Part shown: in pieces, positions 26,688-36,509 of the stretch
How the letters are laid out: each line of letters starts with the position of its first letter
How positions within the stretch are numbered: position 1 is the stretch's first letter
From: Desulfosudis oleivorans
GTDB lineage: Bacteria > Desulfobacterota > Desulfobacteria > Desulfobacterales > SURF-7
Assembly (NCBI GenBank): GCA_020723305.1
Contig: DYJC01000005.1
Coordinates: forward strand, 62,001-126,000
Direction of reading: 5' to 3'
DNA length: 64,000 nt
Notes under the pieces: generated by a model
Databases searched by the model: none
The model's input: only the letters and a program-made list of their open reading frames with translations
What the model was told of the DNA's origin: nothing
Translations under genes and position numbers: made by a program

Positions 26688-28010
26688 ATGAAGTTACATC
26701 TGGCCAGTCTGGGGTGTGCCCGAAACCTTGTGGACAGTGAGACTATGCTCGGACATCTGGTAAAAAGCGGTTGGGAGATCACCCAGGAACCAGCAGAGGC
26801 TGACGCAATCATTGTCAACACATGCAGTTTTATATCCGATGCGGTTAACGAGTCCATTGATACCATCCTTGAACTTGCGAAATTCAAAAAATCCGGCAAC
26901 TGTAAGCAGCTTCTAGTAGCCGGGTGTCTTCCGGAACGATTCCGGGAGGAACTTGTTTCAACCCTTCCTGAAGTAGATTTTTTTTTAGGAACCGGAGCTT
27001 ATGATCAGGTTGCCCATATTCTTGAACCTCATCCTGACAGGAACAAACAGATCTGCCTTCTGCCGAATCCTGAAAAAGCCTCTTTTCCGGAAACAGATGT
27101 TCCCAGAATCAGCACATCAGACTCGACCGCCTATGTAAAAATTGCAGAAGGATGCAGCAGACACTGCACCTATTGTATTATCCCCAGACTGCGGGGAAAG
27201 CATCGAAGCAGACCCGCAAATGACATCCTTCATGAAGCCCGGACTCTAGTTCAGTCCGGTGTCAAGGAACTGACCCTGGTAGCGCAAGATACAACTTATT
27301 ATGGAAAAGACCTGTTTCCGCCATCAAGCCTCGCTGTTCTTCTATCACAACTATCTGAAATTTCAGAAAACATATGGATAAGATTCCTGTATGGCCATCC
27401 GGAGAGCATGGATGAAAATGTTATAAAAACCATTGCCGGACATCCGAATATCTGTTCCTATTTTGATATTCCCATCCAGCATGCGAGCAATCGGATTCTG
27501 AAAAAAATGGGTCGTAACTATTCCATAGATGATTTACGAAAACTGTATGATACCATCCATACCATTATACCGGATGCCGCACTTCGAACAACGATCATCA
27601 CGGGTTTCCCAGGAGAAACGGAAAAGGATTTTTCCATTTTAATGGATTTTATCCAGGAAATCCGATTTGACCATCTGGGGGTTTTTACCTATTCCGATTC
27701 TCATGATCTTCCATCCCATAATCTGCCCCTACCGGTTGATGGGCACACCGCAAACCAACGACAGGATCTTCTCATGAACCAGCAGGCGGTCATTTCTGCC
27801 GCCAACAATCAAAAACATATTGACAAAATCTATCCTGTGCTGATTGAAAGCCGGGATTCGGAAAATGTTTTTATCGGACGGACATACTTCCAGGCACCCG
27901 AAGTAGACGGAATCACCTTTGTTTCCTCCCGGAACTTGAAATTAGGCGACTTTGTACAAACAAGAATCAAAAATTCATTTGAATATGATCTTTCAGGAGA
28001 GCCCGTATGA
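26688..28010 (+). CDS. rimO: Ribosomal protein S12 methylthiotransferase RimO
   Basis: Radical-SAM methylthiotransferase that modifies an Asp of ribosomal protein S12. The N-terminal UPF0004 domain carries the conserved cysteines in LGCARN, NTCSF and AGCLPER; the radical-SAM motif CSRHCTYC is near residue 155; a TRAM domain closes the 440 residues. HRSRP and IITGFPGET match RimO rather than MiaB. A ribosome site AAAGGA precedes the ATG. Its stop overlaps the polyprenyl synthase start (ATGA). Confidence 0.94.
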   Translation: MKLHLASLGCARNLVDSETMLGHLVKSGWEITQEPAEADAIIVNTCSFISDAVNESIDTILELAKFKKSGNCKQLLVAGCLPERFREELVSTLPEVDFFLGTGAYDQVAHILEPHPDRNKQICLLPNPEKASFPETDVPRISTSDSTAYVKIAEGCSRHCTYCIIPRLRGKHRSRPANDILHEARTLVQSGVKELTLVAQDTTYYGKDLFPPSSLAVLLSQLSEISENIWIRFLYGHPESMDENVIKTIAGHPNICSYFDIPIQHASNRILKKMGRNYSIDDLRKLYDTIHTIIPDAALRTTIITGFPGETEKDFSILMDFIQEIRFDHLGVFTYSDSHDLPSHNLPLPVDGHTANQRQDLLMNQQAVISAANNQKHIDKIYPVLIESRDSENVFIGRTYFQAPEVDGITFVSSRNLKLGDFVQTRIKNSFEYDLSGEPV

Positions 28011-28987
28011 GTGAGTTAAAGAAGACCATTCTTGAAACTGCGGCCAATGACCTTGCAGAAATTGAAACAGCGCTGAAAAAAAATCTGAACACCTATCTTG
28101 ATCTGATTTCTCAGGCTGCAGGCCATATACTTTTCAGCGGAGGCAAACGATTTCGTCCTCTTTTGATGGTTCTATCAGCCAGAATCTGCGGATATTCAGG
28201 AACCTATGACAAAACTTTTTCCGTGATTTTTGAATATCTCCACACGGCAACCCTGCTGCACGACGATATCGTGGATGAGGCAACACTTCGACGGGGAAAA
28301 CCGGTTGCAAATTCCATCTGGGGAAGTGCCATTGCCGTCCTCGTGGGTGATTTTCTACTGGCGCGTTCCCTTTCCATTGCAGCGGAAACTAATAAAATAA
28401 AAGTGATCCAGGCTATTGGAGAGGTCACGGAGGATATGGCGCAGGGTGAAATTCATCAGTTGCTGAACAAAGGAAGCATAGTTCTTACGGAAATGGAATA
28501 CAAAGAAGTGATCCGGCGAAAAACCGCATCCCTCATTCAGGGTGCCTGCCGGACAGGCGCACTGATTGCCGAAGCCTCTCTGGAAAAAGAAAAAGCACTC
28601 ACCACTTTTGGCCTGAACCTGGGTTTTGCATTTCAAATGGCAGATGACCTGCTGGATTACACTTCTGACACGGAAACATTGGGTAAAGCCATTGGTGCGG
28701 ATTTGCGGGAGGGAAAGATGACGCTGCCCCTGATTCATACCCTGAAAAATGCAGATAAATCAGATCAGGAAACGATCAAAAAAATCATACAAAATCCCGA
28801 TTTTTCGGATAAAGAATTTAACACCTTGAAAAGGCTGCTTGATACTTATGGCGGGATTCGATATACAATCGATCAAGCGGCTAAACATGTGGATGACGCC
28901 AAGGATGCACTTTCCATTTTTGCTTCATCTAAAACAAAAGATCTGCTGCTGATGCTGGCGGATTACACGATAAATCGAAATCTCTGA
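28007..28987 (+). CDS. Long-chain polyprenyl diphosphate synthase
   Basis: A trans-prenyltransferase (octaprenyl/heptaprenyl class) that builds the side chain of respiratory quinones. First Asp-rich motif LLHDDIVDEATLRRG, second MADDLLDY, with GGKRFRP near the N-terminus. The product chain length cannot be read safely. The 4-bp overlap with rimO indicates co-transcription. 326 residues, normal length. Confidence 0.9.
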   Translation: MSELKKTILETAANDLAEIETALKKNLNTYLDLISQAAGHILFSGGKRFRPLLMVLSARICGYSGTYDKTFSVIFEYLHTATLLHDDIVDEATLRRGKPVANSIWGSAIAVLVGDFLLARSLSIAAETNKIKVIQAIGEVTEDMAQGEIHQLLNKGSIVLTEMEYKEVIRRKTASLIQGACRTGALIAEASLEKEKALTTFGLNLGFAFQMADDLLDYTSDTETLGKAIGADLREGKMTLPLIHTLKNADKSDQETIKKIIQNPDFSDKEFNTLKRLLDTYGGIRYTIDQAAKHVDDAKDALSIFASSKTKDLLLMLADYTINRNL

Positions 28988-29042
28988 TGTTACAATTTGA
29001 TTCTAAATCTTTGCACACTCATGATGGAGGAAGTTGAATCCT

Positions 29043-30308
29043 ATGCCTTTCTTTTCCCAAAAAAAAATATTCCTGACATTTTTCATATTTACCCTTGTTT
29101 TAGTATCCATCCAGACCAGCTTCTCGATAGAACCGTCATCGGACTTGAAAACCATTGTTGTCACGGGAACCGGACTCATTGACAAAAATAATGTTGCGAA
29201 AGCACGGGAAAATGCAATATCCGAGAGCCTGATCACGGCCATCGGAATTGTGATGTCGGATTTGGCACCATCGGATATGCTTGTATCCAATTTCCAATCC
29301 GCAAATGAAATCCTCTTTACCCATAAGGACAGTTTCATAAACGACTACCGGGTTCTGGCTGAAACAAAATATGATAACCGATACCGGGTATTGGTTCAGG
29401 CAAAAATTTCAGCCGGCAAAATAAAACAACAATTCATTGAAATTGGAATTCTGTCCAGCGAAACCAAAAAACCAAAAGTTCTTTTTTTGATCTCACAACA
29501 AAATACAGGGGATATCCAGCCACACTACTGGTGGGATATCCAGTCTCCGGGATTGGAGAATAAGGCTGAAACCATTCTATCCGATATTTTTTCCCGGAAA
29601 GGATTTGTTGTTAAAGGCCATCCCAGTTCAACAACTCTTTTTGAAACAAAAGATCTTGTTCTGAATACCCCGGAGCTGGATCAAAATACAATTATCAGGC
29701 TTGCAAAATTGGTACAGGCGGATATTGCAGTCGTCGGACGCTCCTTTGCCGAGCAGACATCCAACACAATGGGAAAGGATAGTCATTCATTCAAGGGAAC
29801 ACTCATGGCCAGAGCCATAAATATTTCCAAAGAGAGTGAAATCGGAAAAACATCTCAAACCGCAAATACTGTAAACATAAATGAAATTTCCGGGGGGCTT
29901 GACGCGATATCTCAGTCTGCATCCCTAGCTGGTGAAGACCTGGCAGTTCAACTCATTTCCTCATATTCCAAAAAAGAAAATGAACAATCCTTCATTAAAA
30001 TTGTGGTAGAGGGAACCCGCATTCTATCCAATTTTGTGAAGTTCCGCAACGCCTTGAGCAGTCTGAATAATGTCGGAGAAATCCGCAGCAGTGAAATGAA
30101 ATCCAATGAAACCACCCTGACCGTTGAATACCGCGATAATACCAACACTCTTGCGGAATCGTTGATGTTACAATCATTTGATTCTTTTGGAATCAACATT
30201 TCCAATATATCTCCCGATCAGCTTACCATTGTCCTTGTTCCGGTCGAAAAAACAGGGGCTGTAGACACACCGGCAGGAAATTTTAAGGCAGATAAAACCA
30301 TAGAATAA
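29043..30308 (+). CDS. Secreted FlgT-like protein
   Basis: The start is the ATG at MPFFSQKKIF; a TTG three codons earlier is less likely. A signal peptide (about 28 residues) leads to a domain VVTGTGLIDKNNVAKARENAISESL that resembles the N-terminal fold of FlgT, the periplasmic flagellar H-ring protein, and of LPP20-type lipoproteins. The middle has a Rossmann-like part (DIAVVGRSF) similar to FlgT-M, and the C-terminus a third small domain. Whether it serves flagella or another envelope structure is not shown; no flagellar gene is nearby. Confidence 0.6.
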   Translation: MPFFSQKKIFLTFFIFTLVLVSIQTSFSIEPSSDLKTIVVTGTGLIDKNNVAKARENAISESLITAIGIVMSDLAPSDMLVSNFQSANEILFTHKDSFINDYRVLAETKYDNRYRVLVQAKISAGKIKQQFIEIGILSSETKKPKVLFLISQQNTGDIQPHYWWDIQSPGLENKAETILSDIFSRKGFVVKGHPSSTTLFETKDLVLNTPELDQNTIIRLAKLVQADIAVVGRSFAEQTSNTMGKDSHSFKGTLMARAINISKESEIGKTSQTANTVNINEISGGLDAISQSASLAGEDLAVQLISSYSKKENEQSFIKIVVEGTRILSNFVKFRNALSSLNNVGEIRSSEMKSNETTLTVEYRDNTNTLAESLMLQSFDSFGINISNISPDQLTIVLVPVEKTGAVDTPAGNFKADKTIE

Positions 30309-30332
30309 CCGAATCCTTGAGGAACAGATTTC

Positions 30333-30869
30333 TTGACCATCAACCTTCCGAACATTATCACGGTGATCAGAATACTGATTGTCCCCTTATTTGTTATCTT
30401 TCTGCAAAAAGATCTTTATTTTCTTTCTCTGATCGTGTTCACGATTGCTGCAATCAGTGATGGCCTGGATGGCCTGCTCGCCCGGTATCTGAATCAGAGA
30501 ACCACACTTGGCGCGTATCTGGACCCAATCGCAGACAAAATGCTCATGGCATCAGCATTTGTTACGCTTACCATCCTGAAAATAATTCCCTTCTGGCTGT
30601 CTGTAGTTGTCATCAGCCGGGATATCCTGATTATGACCGGAATCATCATCTATACTCTGGCCGATATCGAAATGGAAATCCAGCCAAGCCTGCTCAGCAA
30701 ATGGACAACTTTTTTCCAACTCCTGACGGTGTTTGTCGTTCTGTTATACCAGGTTATTCCTCCGGAAATCCCTGAGACATTCTCCTTTTTTCTGTATGGC
30801 ATCACATCAACCATCACCATTCTTTCCGGGTTGCATTATATTTACAAAGGGCTGAACATCCAACAATGA
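30333..30869 (+). CDS. pgsA: CDP-diacylglycerol-glycerol-3-phosphate 3-phosphatidyltransferase
   Basis: Inner-membrane CDP-alcohol phosphatidyltransferase that makes phosphatidylglycerol phosphate. The catalytic motif D-x2-D-G-x2-A-R-x8-G-x3-D-x3-D is complete (SDGLDGLLARY, then GAYLDPIADK). Several membrane helices, 178 residues. The start is TTG behind GAGGA, reading MTINLPNIIT, the usual PgsA N-terminus. Its last 63 bp overlap, on the other strand, the end of the B12-radical-SAM gene. Confidence 0.9.
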   Translation: MTINLPNIITVIRILIVPLFVIFLQKDLYFLSLIVFTIAAISDGLDGLLARYLNQRTTLGAYLDPIADKMLMASAFVTLTILKIIPFWLSVVVISRDILIMTGIIIYTLADIEMEIQPSLLSKWTTFFQLLTVFVVLLYQVIPPEIPETFSFFLYGITSTITILSGLHYIYKGLNIQQ

Positions 30870-32465
30870 TTTCATTCCAGTAAGAAATTGATTCACCAGG
30901 GTATCATCGGCCAGGTGTTCAAAAACAAGGCCATCGGGTGTTACACCTCTGATCCGACCATCATGTAGAAACCATGACAGCAGTTGTTTCCCCTTTTCTT
31001 CCCGATCTTCCACATCCAACAAAACCTCACCCTGAAAAGACCGGAGTACGGGAAGGCCATGCCCTTTTTTAATCAGACTTTTCATGAAATTCAGGATACG
31101 CCCAAGACGGACAATCGTTACAGCTTCCATACGCCTGGTGGTGTGAGAAATCGGAAACGCAGCAGACCGCATCAGGGATATCTGTTCCGGGAGGAGTTTC
31201 AGCTCTGCACATTTCCGGTAATCCGGACTTCCGGGGGCAGGATAAAAGATCGATACACCGACAATTGTATTTTGGCCTGCAAGATACAAAAGATCTTTTA
31301 CAGAATCGGAAGCGGTTTGCTCCGGGGCACCTGCAATGATGTAACAAACAGTTTCCATATCCATCCTCCCGGCAATTCTGAGCACATGTTCAAGCGAATT
31401 CCGAACATCCGGTCTTGAAAAATTCCTGAGTTGGGAAGGAGAAGTAGATCCAACAGAAAGATTCAGTGTTTTAAACCCGGATAATTTCATCTGCTCAATG
31501 ATTTCCTGATCCAGGGAGGGAGGAAAAAGTCCGTTCATGGCTCTCAGTTCCATATTAAAGCGCCCGAAACGATTTTGAATTTCCCGGAGAAGGGCAAGGA
31601 ACCAATTTTTATCCAGGGACAGGTTCTCATCTTCAAAATCAATGAACCGGACAGGCTCCGAAACAGTCGCCAGCTCAATCTCTTTTACTACGGATTCAAC
31701 CGACCGTTTCCGATACGGCAGACCGGATTCTCCCATGGAACAATAGGAACATTTCATCGGACAACCCCGGCTTGCCACAACTGCAATACTTCCGGATTTA
31801 TTTCGCTGATAGTAGTTCTTTTTTACAAGATGGGTGGCAGGGAGGGGATAATGATCCAGGCTGTCCATTACTGCCGGAGGACGGATGACAAGAGAACCAT
31901 TTTTCTCCCGATATACAATCCCCGGAATATTTGTAATGGAGAGATGATCTTTTACTGCTTTGGCCAGAGAAGGCATGGAGACCTCCCCCTCTCCTCGGAT
32001 CAGAAAATCGACTGCCGGATTTTTCATCACCTCTTCCGGCATGGAGGTGGCATGGTGTCCTCCGATTACAATTTTACAGTCAGGAAGCCATTTTTTTACA
32101 ATCTCCGCTGTTTTCAGTGCTTCAGTTTGATATGCGGAAAACAGGGAGGAAATACCGACCAGAAAGGCATTGGATTGTCTTACAACATTTCCGATATGTT
32201 CATAACTATACCCGAAATGACGGAAGTGATGAAACAGGGCAAAAGGAGATCGATCCGGTTTTCCATAATACAGACGGAGGTAGTCCATCTCATCCGGATA
32301 TTCGAGAATGTTCGATTTATGGGTTGCAAGGCTGTCAAAAAGCTCGACGGAAAAACCATGTTGAATTAATACTGCGGCGATTGCGGAAAGTCCGTAAGGT
32401 ATGGTCCTTTTCCGGGTAAGATAAAAATCTCGGACCGGAGGTTGAATCAGAAGAATATCTGCCAT
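30807..32465 (-). CDS. B12-binding-domain radical-SAM protein
   Basis: A 552-residue protein with an N-terminal cobalamin-binding-like domain (DILLIQPPV; VIGGHHATSMPEE in the usual position) and a radical-SAM domain with the cluster motif CPMKCSYC near residue 234. The C-terminal third resembles HemN/P-methylase relatives (FYPAPGSPDY). Members act as methylases or ring-forming enzymes; the substrate is unknown. Convergent with pgsA, 63 bp of antisense overlap. A small gene and a second radical-SAM gene lie upstream on the same strand. Confidence 0.85.
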   Translation of the reverse strand: MADILLIQPPVRDFYLTRKRTIPYGLSAIAAVLIQHGFSVELFDSLATHKSNILEYPDEMDYLRLYYGKPDRSPFALFHHFRHFGYSYEHIGNVVRQSNAFLVGISSLFSAYQTEALKTAEIVKKWLPDCKIVIGGHHATSMPEEVMKNPAVDFLIRGEGEVSMPSLAKAVKDHLSITNIPGIVYREKNGSLVIRPPAVMDSLDHYPLPATHLVKKNYYQRNKSGSIAVVASRGCPMKCSYCSMGESGLPYRKRSVESVVKEIELATVSEPVRFIDFEDENLSLDKNWFLALLREIQNRFGRFNMELRAMNGLFPPSLDQEIIEQMKLSGFKTLNLSVGSTSPSQLRNFSRPDVRNSLEHVLRIAGRMDMETVCYIIAGAPEQTASDSVKDLLYLAGQNTIVGVSIFYPAPGSPDYRKCAELKLLPEQISLMRSAAFPISHTTRRMEAVTIVRLGRILNFMKSLIKKGHGLPVLRSFQGEVLLDVEDREEKGKQLLSWFLHDGRIRGVTPDGLVFEHLADDTLVNQFLTGMKSLLDVQPFVNIMQPGKNGDG

Positions 32466-32492
32466 ATTTACCGGGGGTCATTGCATCTGCTC

Positions 32493-32885
32493 TTACCGCT
32501 CATGAACAAAACGCAAAAATATCTTATACTCTCCGTTATGGATATCTTTCGGAAGATTATTGCTGTCCGGAACCAGAAGTGTCAAAATTCGGCCCCCTGC
32601 AGGGTCCAAACCACTGGCCCGGAATCTGCGATTCCGTTCTCCCTGCCTTGGCATGCCATACGGGTTCCTGGGTCGACGCATGGCAAGGAAATGCGCCTCT
32701 ACTGAGGATTCGCCGGCAAGCCTCCTCTTTTTTTCCGGCAATCCAACATAAGGTGCCGCACCGATAACAATCTCCATGGGTCTTCCTCCTTTTCCACAAT
32801 CCAGATTCAAAAATACAAAATCGATGTATTTTATATAGTTATCGGCATAAACCCTTCCATTCTTTAGCAAACCGCATTTTTTCAT
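32493..32885 (-). CDS. Possible small protein coupled to the radical-SAM gene
   Basis: A 130-residue frame whose ATG overlaps the preceding radical-SAM stop as ATGA. I do not recognise it. The N-terminal 45 residues look like a normal soluble protein (KNGRVYADNYIKYIDFVFL). The second half is Arg/Gly/Pro rich (RRPRNPYGMPRQGERNRR) and locally more GC-rich, and it includes an 11-bp inverted repeat at 32646-32688. The second half might be a repeat sequence that is read through. Coding status is uncertain. Confidence 0.35.
   Translation of the reverse strand: MKKCGLLKNGRVYADNYIKYIDFVFLNLDCGKGGRPMEIVIGAAPYVGLPEKKRRLAGESSVEAHFLAMRRPRNPYGMPRQGERNRRFRASGLDPAGGRILTLLVPDSNNLPKDIHNGEYKIFLRFVHER
32646..32688. 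repeat. Imperfect inverted repeat, GC-rich
   Basis: CCTTGGCATGC and GCATGGCAAGG face each other across about 21 bp with one mismatch, within a locally GC-rich stretch unlike its surroundings. Could be a REP-like palindrome. Confidence 0.35.
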
Positions 32886-34222
32886 TTCCGGCGGCAAGCC
32901 ATTGCCTGTTCAAACCGTTCCCTGGGAGGATTGAAGTATCCGAACAGAATCTCAGGAAACCTTACCCGGATCGTTTCCAGAAGATTCTTCATACCCATGG
33001 GTTCTCCCAGTGAACCTGCTTCCGACATGATCTTCCAGTATCGAAACGGATCAAAATTCAGATTCCGCCATTGTATCAAATCTACCGGATGCTTCTCCAG
33101 AAAGGCCTGAAAAGCATCCACTTCTTTCTTGCTGTCACTGACCCCCGGACAGTTGAGATAATTGATGGCTACCCTTTTCCCTTTTTCAATGGCCATATCA
33201 ATGCTCGCTTCCACATCCTCAAAGCAGTAATTGACCGGTCTGAAATAAGCGTTATACAATTCTTTGCCGGCACTGTTCATGCTGATCCGGATGCTGTCCA
33301 GCCCCTGATCAAAAAGCCTTGACAACAGATCCGGCAGGCTTCCGTTTGTATTCATATTGATGGTTCCCTGGCTTGTCTTGGAACGAATCTGTGCTATGGC
33401 CGGCCCGATAACATGAGCAGCCATAAGCGGGTCTCCCTCACACCCCTGACCAAAACTGACAACGCCCTGGTTGACTTTCCGAAAATGGGCAAGCGCTACT
33501 CCTGCGATCTCCTCTGGAGAAGGCGTAAACCTGATCCGATTTTGAGGACTTTTGATTGTAAACTCCTTTTGCAGAGAAATACATCCAATGCACCTTGCAT
33601 TGCACTTCCTGGATGTCGGGAGCGGGGCTTCACACCTGCCGATAAAAAAATTCTTGGCCGCAGGGCAGGCATACTCAAGGGCACAATTTTCAAGATGATT
33701 CCGCAACCGGTTATCGGGAAGCAGACTCCTCATTTCCCGGATACCGGCATGAACCTTTTCCATTTTCATCAACCGGAGATCCTGGCGGGGCTCTTCATCC
33801 ACCTGGATCGCGGCCGAACAAAAACCATCCTGATGCCAACCCACAGCTCCATAAGAAAAAAGAGGAAGGTATGCTGCAGAATCCTCCTCTTCATATGCAC
33901 AGGTTGCGGTATTGACATATCCGGGAGAATTGAAAACCGCGACAGGAAACAGCGGCTCGCCCGGATGATATGGATCTTCTCCGAGGGTTTCAAACTGATC
34001 CAGCGAAAGATTATAAACAATCGGCATCCTGTCCGGCAGAAACATCAGTTCCGATCCATGGGGCATGGACACGGTTTCCGAACCGGTAAGGACTTCCAGA
34101 TGATTTCCTGCCATTCCTACAGCAGCATATCCCTCTAAATCGAAAATCTCTCCATTTGAATCCGCCACAACCGCTGTTACCGGATCAACGATATCTGCAC
34201 TGCTTCTATTTATACTTATCAT
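32882..34222 (-). CDS. Radical-SAM protein with N-terminal unknown domain
   Basis: 446 residues. The first 185 form an unrecognised domain without signal peptide. The region NCALEYACPAAKNFFIGRCE leads into the radical-SAM motif CNARCIGC (about residues 206-213), so up to three extra cysteines precede the cluster, perhaps for an auxiliary Fe-S centre. The rest has the TIM-barrel pattern (GQGCEGDP, NTNGSLPDLL, ISMNSAGKELYNAYF). The reaction is unknown. Its ATG overlaps the PhoH stop and its stop overlaps the next small gene, so translation is coupled. Confidence 0.82.
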   Translation of the reverse strand: MISINRSSADIVDPVTAVVADSNGEIFDLEGYAAVGMAGNHLEVLTGSETVSMPHGSELMFLPDRMPIVYNLSLDQFETLGEDPYHPGEPLFPVAVFNSPGYVNTATCAYEEEDSAAYLPLFSYGAVGWHQDGFCSAAIQVDEEPRQDLRLMKMEKVHAGIREMRSLLPDNRLRNHLENCALEYACPAAKNFFIGRCEAPLPTSRKCNARCIGCISLQKEFTIKSPQNRIRFTPSPEEIAGVALAHFRKVNQGVVSFGQGCEGDPLMAAHVIGPAIAQIRSKTSQGTINMNTNGSLPDLLSRLFDQGLDSIRISMNSAGKELYNAYFRPVNYCFEDVEASIDMAIEKGKRVAINYLNCPGVSDSKKEVDAFQAFLEKHPVDLIQWRNLNFDPFRYWKIMSEAGSLGEPMGMKNLLETIRVRFPEILFGYFNPPRERFEQAMACRRK

Positions 34223-35553
34223 AAAAGATCAACGCCTATTTTTGCCAGCTCGGATCGAACAGAGGTATGAAACTTAACTTGACCTACGATTTCCTGGTTG
34301 AGCATCCGGCCTGCTGCATATGCCAGCCCATTGGAAAACCGATCCAGGCGCCTTTTCCGGTCGATCTGATCCAGATCTCCGGTGAAAACCAGTTTTGTGC
34401 CGACACCCGCCCGCGTGATAATGGTCTTGACCTGGTGAGGCGTCAGGTTCTGCGCCTCGTCAATGATCATAATGCTTTTGATAAATGTCGTCCCCCGGAT
34501 ATAATCAAGGGGCTCGATATCGATCTTCTTATCCGCCAGGAATTTATCAATCAGTTCCCGGTTCTGGGGGTCGACCTCTTTCAGAACAGACAGGTTCTGC
34601 CAGATCGGACGCAGCCACGGATCCATTTTTTCACGGATATCGCCTGGCAGAAATCCCATGTTATCCTTATCTTCCAGATGCACCATGGGTCTTGTGATCA
34701 GTATCTGACGGAAATCCTTTTTCCTCTCCAAAGCGCCTGCCAGTGCGATCAGGGTTTTTCCGGTTCCAGCCCCCCCTTCCAGAAATACCAGCGAAATATC
34801 ATTTCTGGACAAAAGGTATAAGGCCACATTCTGCGGCCAGTTGGGAGTAGTCTCCGGATCAACATGATCCGCGCCTGAATAGGGCCGGATGCCGAAGGCC
34901 TGTAGATTTTTCGGGATAATCCGGAAATAATCTTGTCTTTTGATTGCTGCAAACTGCTCTCCCCACTCTGCCTTTTCCTCTGGTCGCTTGAAATCTCCTT
35001 TCCAGTCACTGATACACACCACACCGCTGTTGAATGGAATTTCCCCATGGATTTCCGGTTTATAGGCAAAGGTAAAATTCTCTTTATCAATTTCATCAAA
35101 CATCACTTCAACGCGCGGCATATCGTGATTGGATTCCTGTTCAACCTGATCCCGGTAATAGTCTTCGGCTACAAAACCAAGCTCTCTGGCTTTTATCCGC
35201 ATCATGGTGTCCTTGGACATGATCTCAACCACCCCGTACCGCTCTTTCAACGCATTGGCAGATGCAATGATGCGATGATCATTGAGCGTCTTGTCCAGAA
35301 ACTCGATCCCCTTCCAGCTTATTTCCCGGACGACCTGAAGAAGCGGATGATTGGCAGTTCTCATGTCCTCGATGGTTCGTGTTGCCTGCCGGACGTCAAA
35401 GCCGATATCCGGACGCATTTTCAAACCATCCAGTTCCTCCAGGACTGTCCAGGGAATGCAGGAGATCACCTCATTTTTAACAAGATATTGAAGACAAACA
35501 GGGTCATGAACCAGAACACTGGTATCGATCACTTTCACTTTTTTCTTTCCCAT
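34219..35553 (-). CDS. PIN-PhoH fusion (PhoH2-type RNA helicase/nuclease)
   Basis: An N-terminal PIN nuclease domain (IDTSVLVHDP with the first Asp, DVRQATRTI, and MSKDTMMRIKA) is followed by a PhoH P-loop ATPase (GGAGTGKT near residue 259, LITRPMV, IIDEAQNLT Walker B, TGDLDQID). Such proteins are RNA helicase-nucleases. The start is MGKKKVKVIDT behind AAGGAG; the upstream ATG at 35580 reads the ribosome site as codons. Coupled by ATGA to a radical-SAM gene, an unusual partner. Confidence 0.92.
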   Translation of the reverse strand: MGKKKVKVIDTSVLVHDPVCLQYLVKNEVISCIPWTVLEELDGLKMRPDIGFDVRQATRTIEDMRTANHPLLQVVREISWKGIEFLDKTLNDHRIIASANALKERYGVVEIMSKDTMMRIKARELGFVAEDYYRDQVEQESNHDMPRVEVMFDEIDKENFTFAYKPEIHGEIPFNSGVVCISDWKGDFKRPEEKAEWGEQFAAIKRQDYFRIIPKNLQAFGIRPYSGADHVDPETTPNWPQNVALYLLSRNDISLVFLEGGAGTGKTLIALAGALERKKDFRQILITRPMVHLEDKDNMGFLPGDIREKMDPWLRPIWQNLSVLKEVDPQNRELIDKFLADKKIDIEPLDYIRGTTFIKSIMIIDEAQNLTPHQVKTIITRAGVGTKLVFTGDLDQIDRKRRLDRFSNGLAYAAGRMLNQEIVGQVKFHTSVRSELAKIGVDLL

Positions 35554-35741
35554 TTTTCTCTCCTTTTTTCCCTGAACCATGGATTGAATTTTACGTTATG
35601 TATCGCCAATAGACAAGGAAATTCCTTTTCAATCTGATATCCCGTTCATTTTTCCCTGGATTTGACAAATAAAACCATATCCTGATATGGGTAAGATCCA
35701 TCCAGAACCATTAACCCAAAAATTTAAAAAATCGAGGCTAT

Positions 35742-36323
35742 ATGAACTTCAACAACCTGTTTAAAACATCGTGGAATCTAACACTCAGCCATATTGTCCC
35801 GCTGATTATCCTGACACTGGTAATGTTCGGAATCTGTTTTTTATCACTCGGGCTCCTTGCTCCTCCCATGATGGCCGGATACACCCACTCCCTGCTCAGG
35901 CTGATTCGGGAAAAACGGGAACCAAAAGTCAATGACCTGTTCTCACAGATGAGACTCTTCCTGCCCTTGCTCGGATTTGGGATTGCAGCCTTTGTCCTGA
36001 TTGGAATCGGATATCTGCTCCTTTTTCTCCCCGGACTTGTTCTTACGCTCGCACTGGCTTTCTGTTGCATCTACATGCTCCCTCTCATGGTCGATAAGGA
36101 TATGAAACTGTTCGATGCCCTGAAAGAAAGCTATTCCATGGCCACCAGTGGTGAAATTATGGATCATCTGGTTCTGGTCATATTATATTTCGGCATCATG
36201 GCAATCGGAAGTTCGGTTTTTATCGGCGCCCTCTTTACGCTCCCATTTTCGACCTTGCTTCTTCTTCAGGTTTATGAGGAGAAATCTGTTCATACCCCGG
36301 CTACAGCCATGAAAAACCACTGA
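35742..36323 (+). CDS. Small polytopic membrane protein
   Basis: 193 residues with about four to five hydrophobic segments, and the repeated pattern LLAPPMMAGY / FLPGLVLTLALAF followed by MVDKDMKLFDALKESY, as in DUF975/glycerophosphoryl-diester-phosphodiesterase-type membrane proteins. The family's role is unknown. A ribosome site (GAGGC) precedes the ATG. Alone on its strand between phoH and the PilZ gene. Confidence 0.7.
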   Translation: MNFNNLFKTSWNLTLSHIVPLIILTLVMFGICFLSLGLLAPPMMAGYTHSLLRLIREKREPKVNDLFSQMRLFLPLLGFGIAAFVLIGIGYLLLFLPGLVLTLALAFCCIYMLPLMVDKDMKLFDALKESYSMATSGEIMDHLVLVILYFGIMAIGSSVFIGALFTLPFSTLLLLQVYEEKSVHTPATAMKNH

Positions 36324-36509
36324 TGGTTTTTCCGTCTGATCAACAACCGGAAGCAAAAAGCAGGCGAAGATGCGAAAATAATTCCGGGGATTAAAAATAT
36401 TCATTGACATTGTAAGCAGATATGGATTGTATATACGACAATCATTATCGTCGAACCAAATAAAAATCAAGATCGCCGTTTTCAACACTTGAACAGGAAT
36501 GGATCCATC

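Noticed and set aside
29043-30308. Firm FlgT assignment and a flagellar locus
   Set aside because: Similarity is by pattern in the N-terminal and middle domains and no other flagellar gene is in the window.
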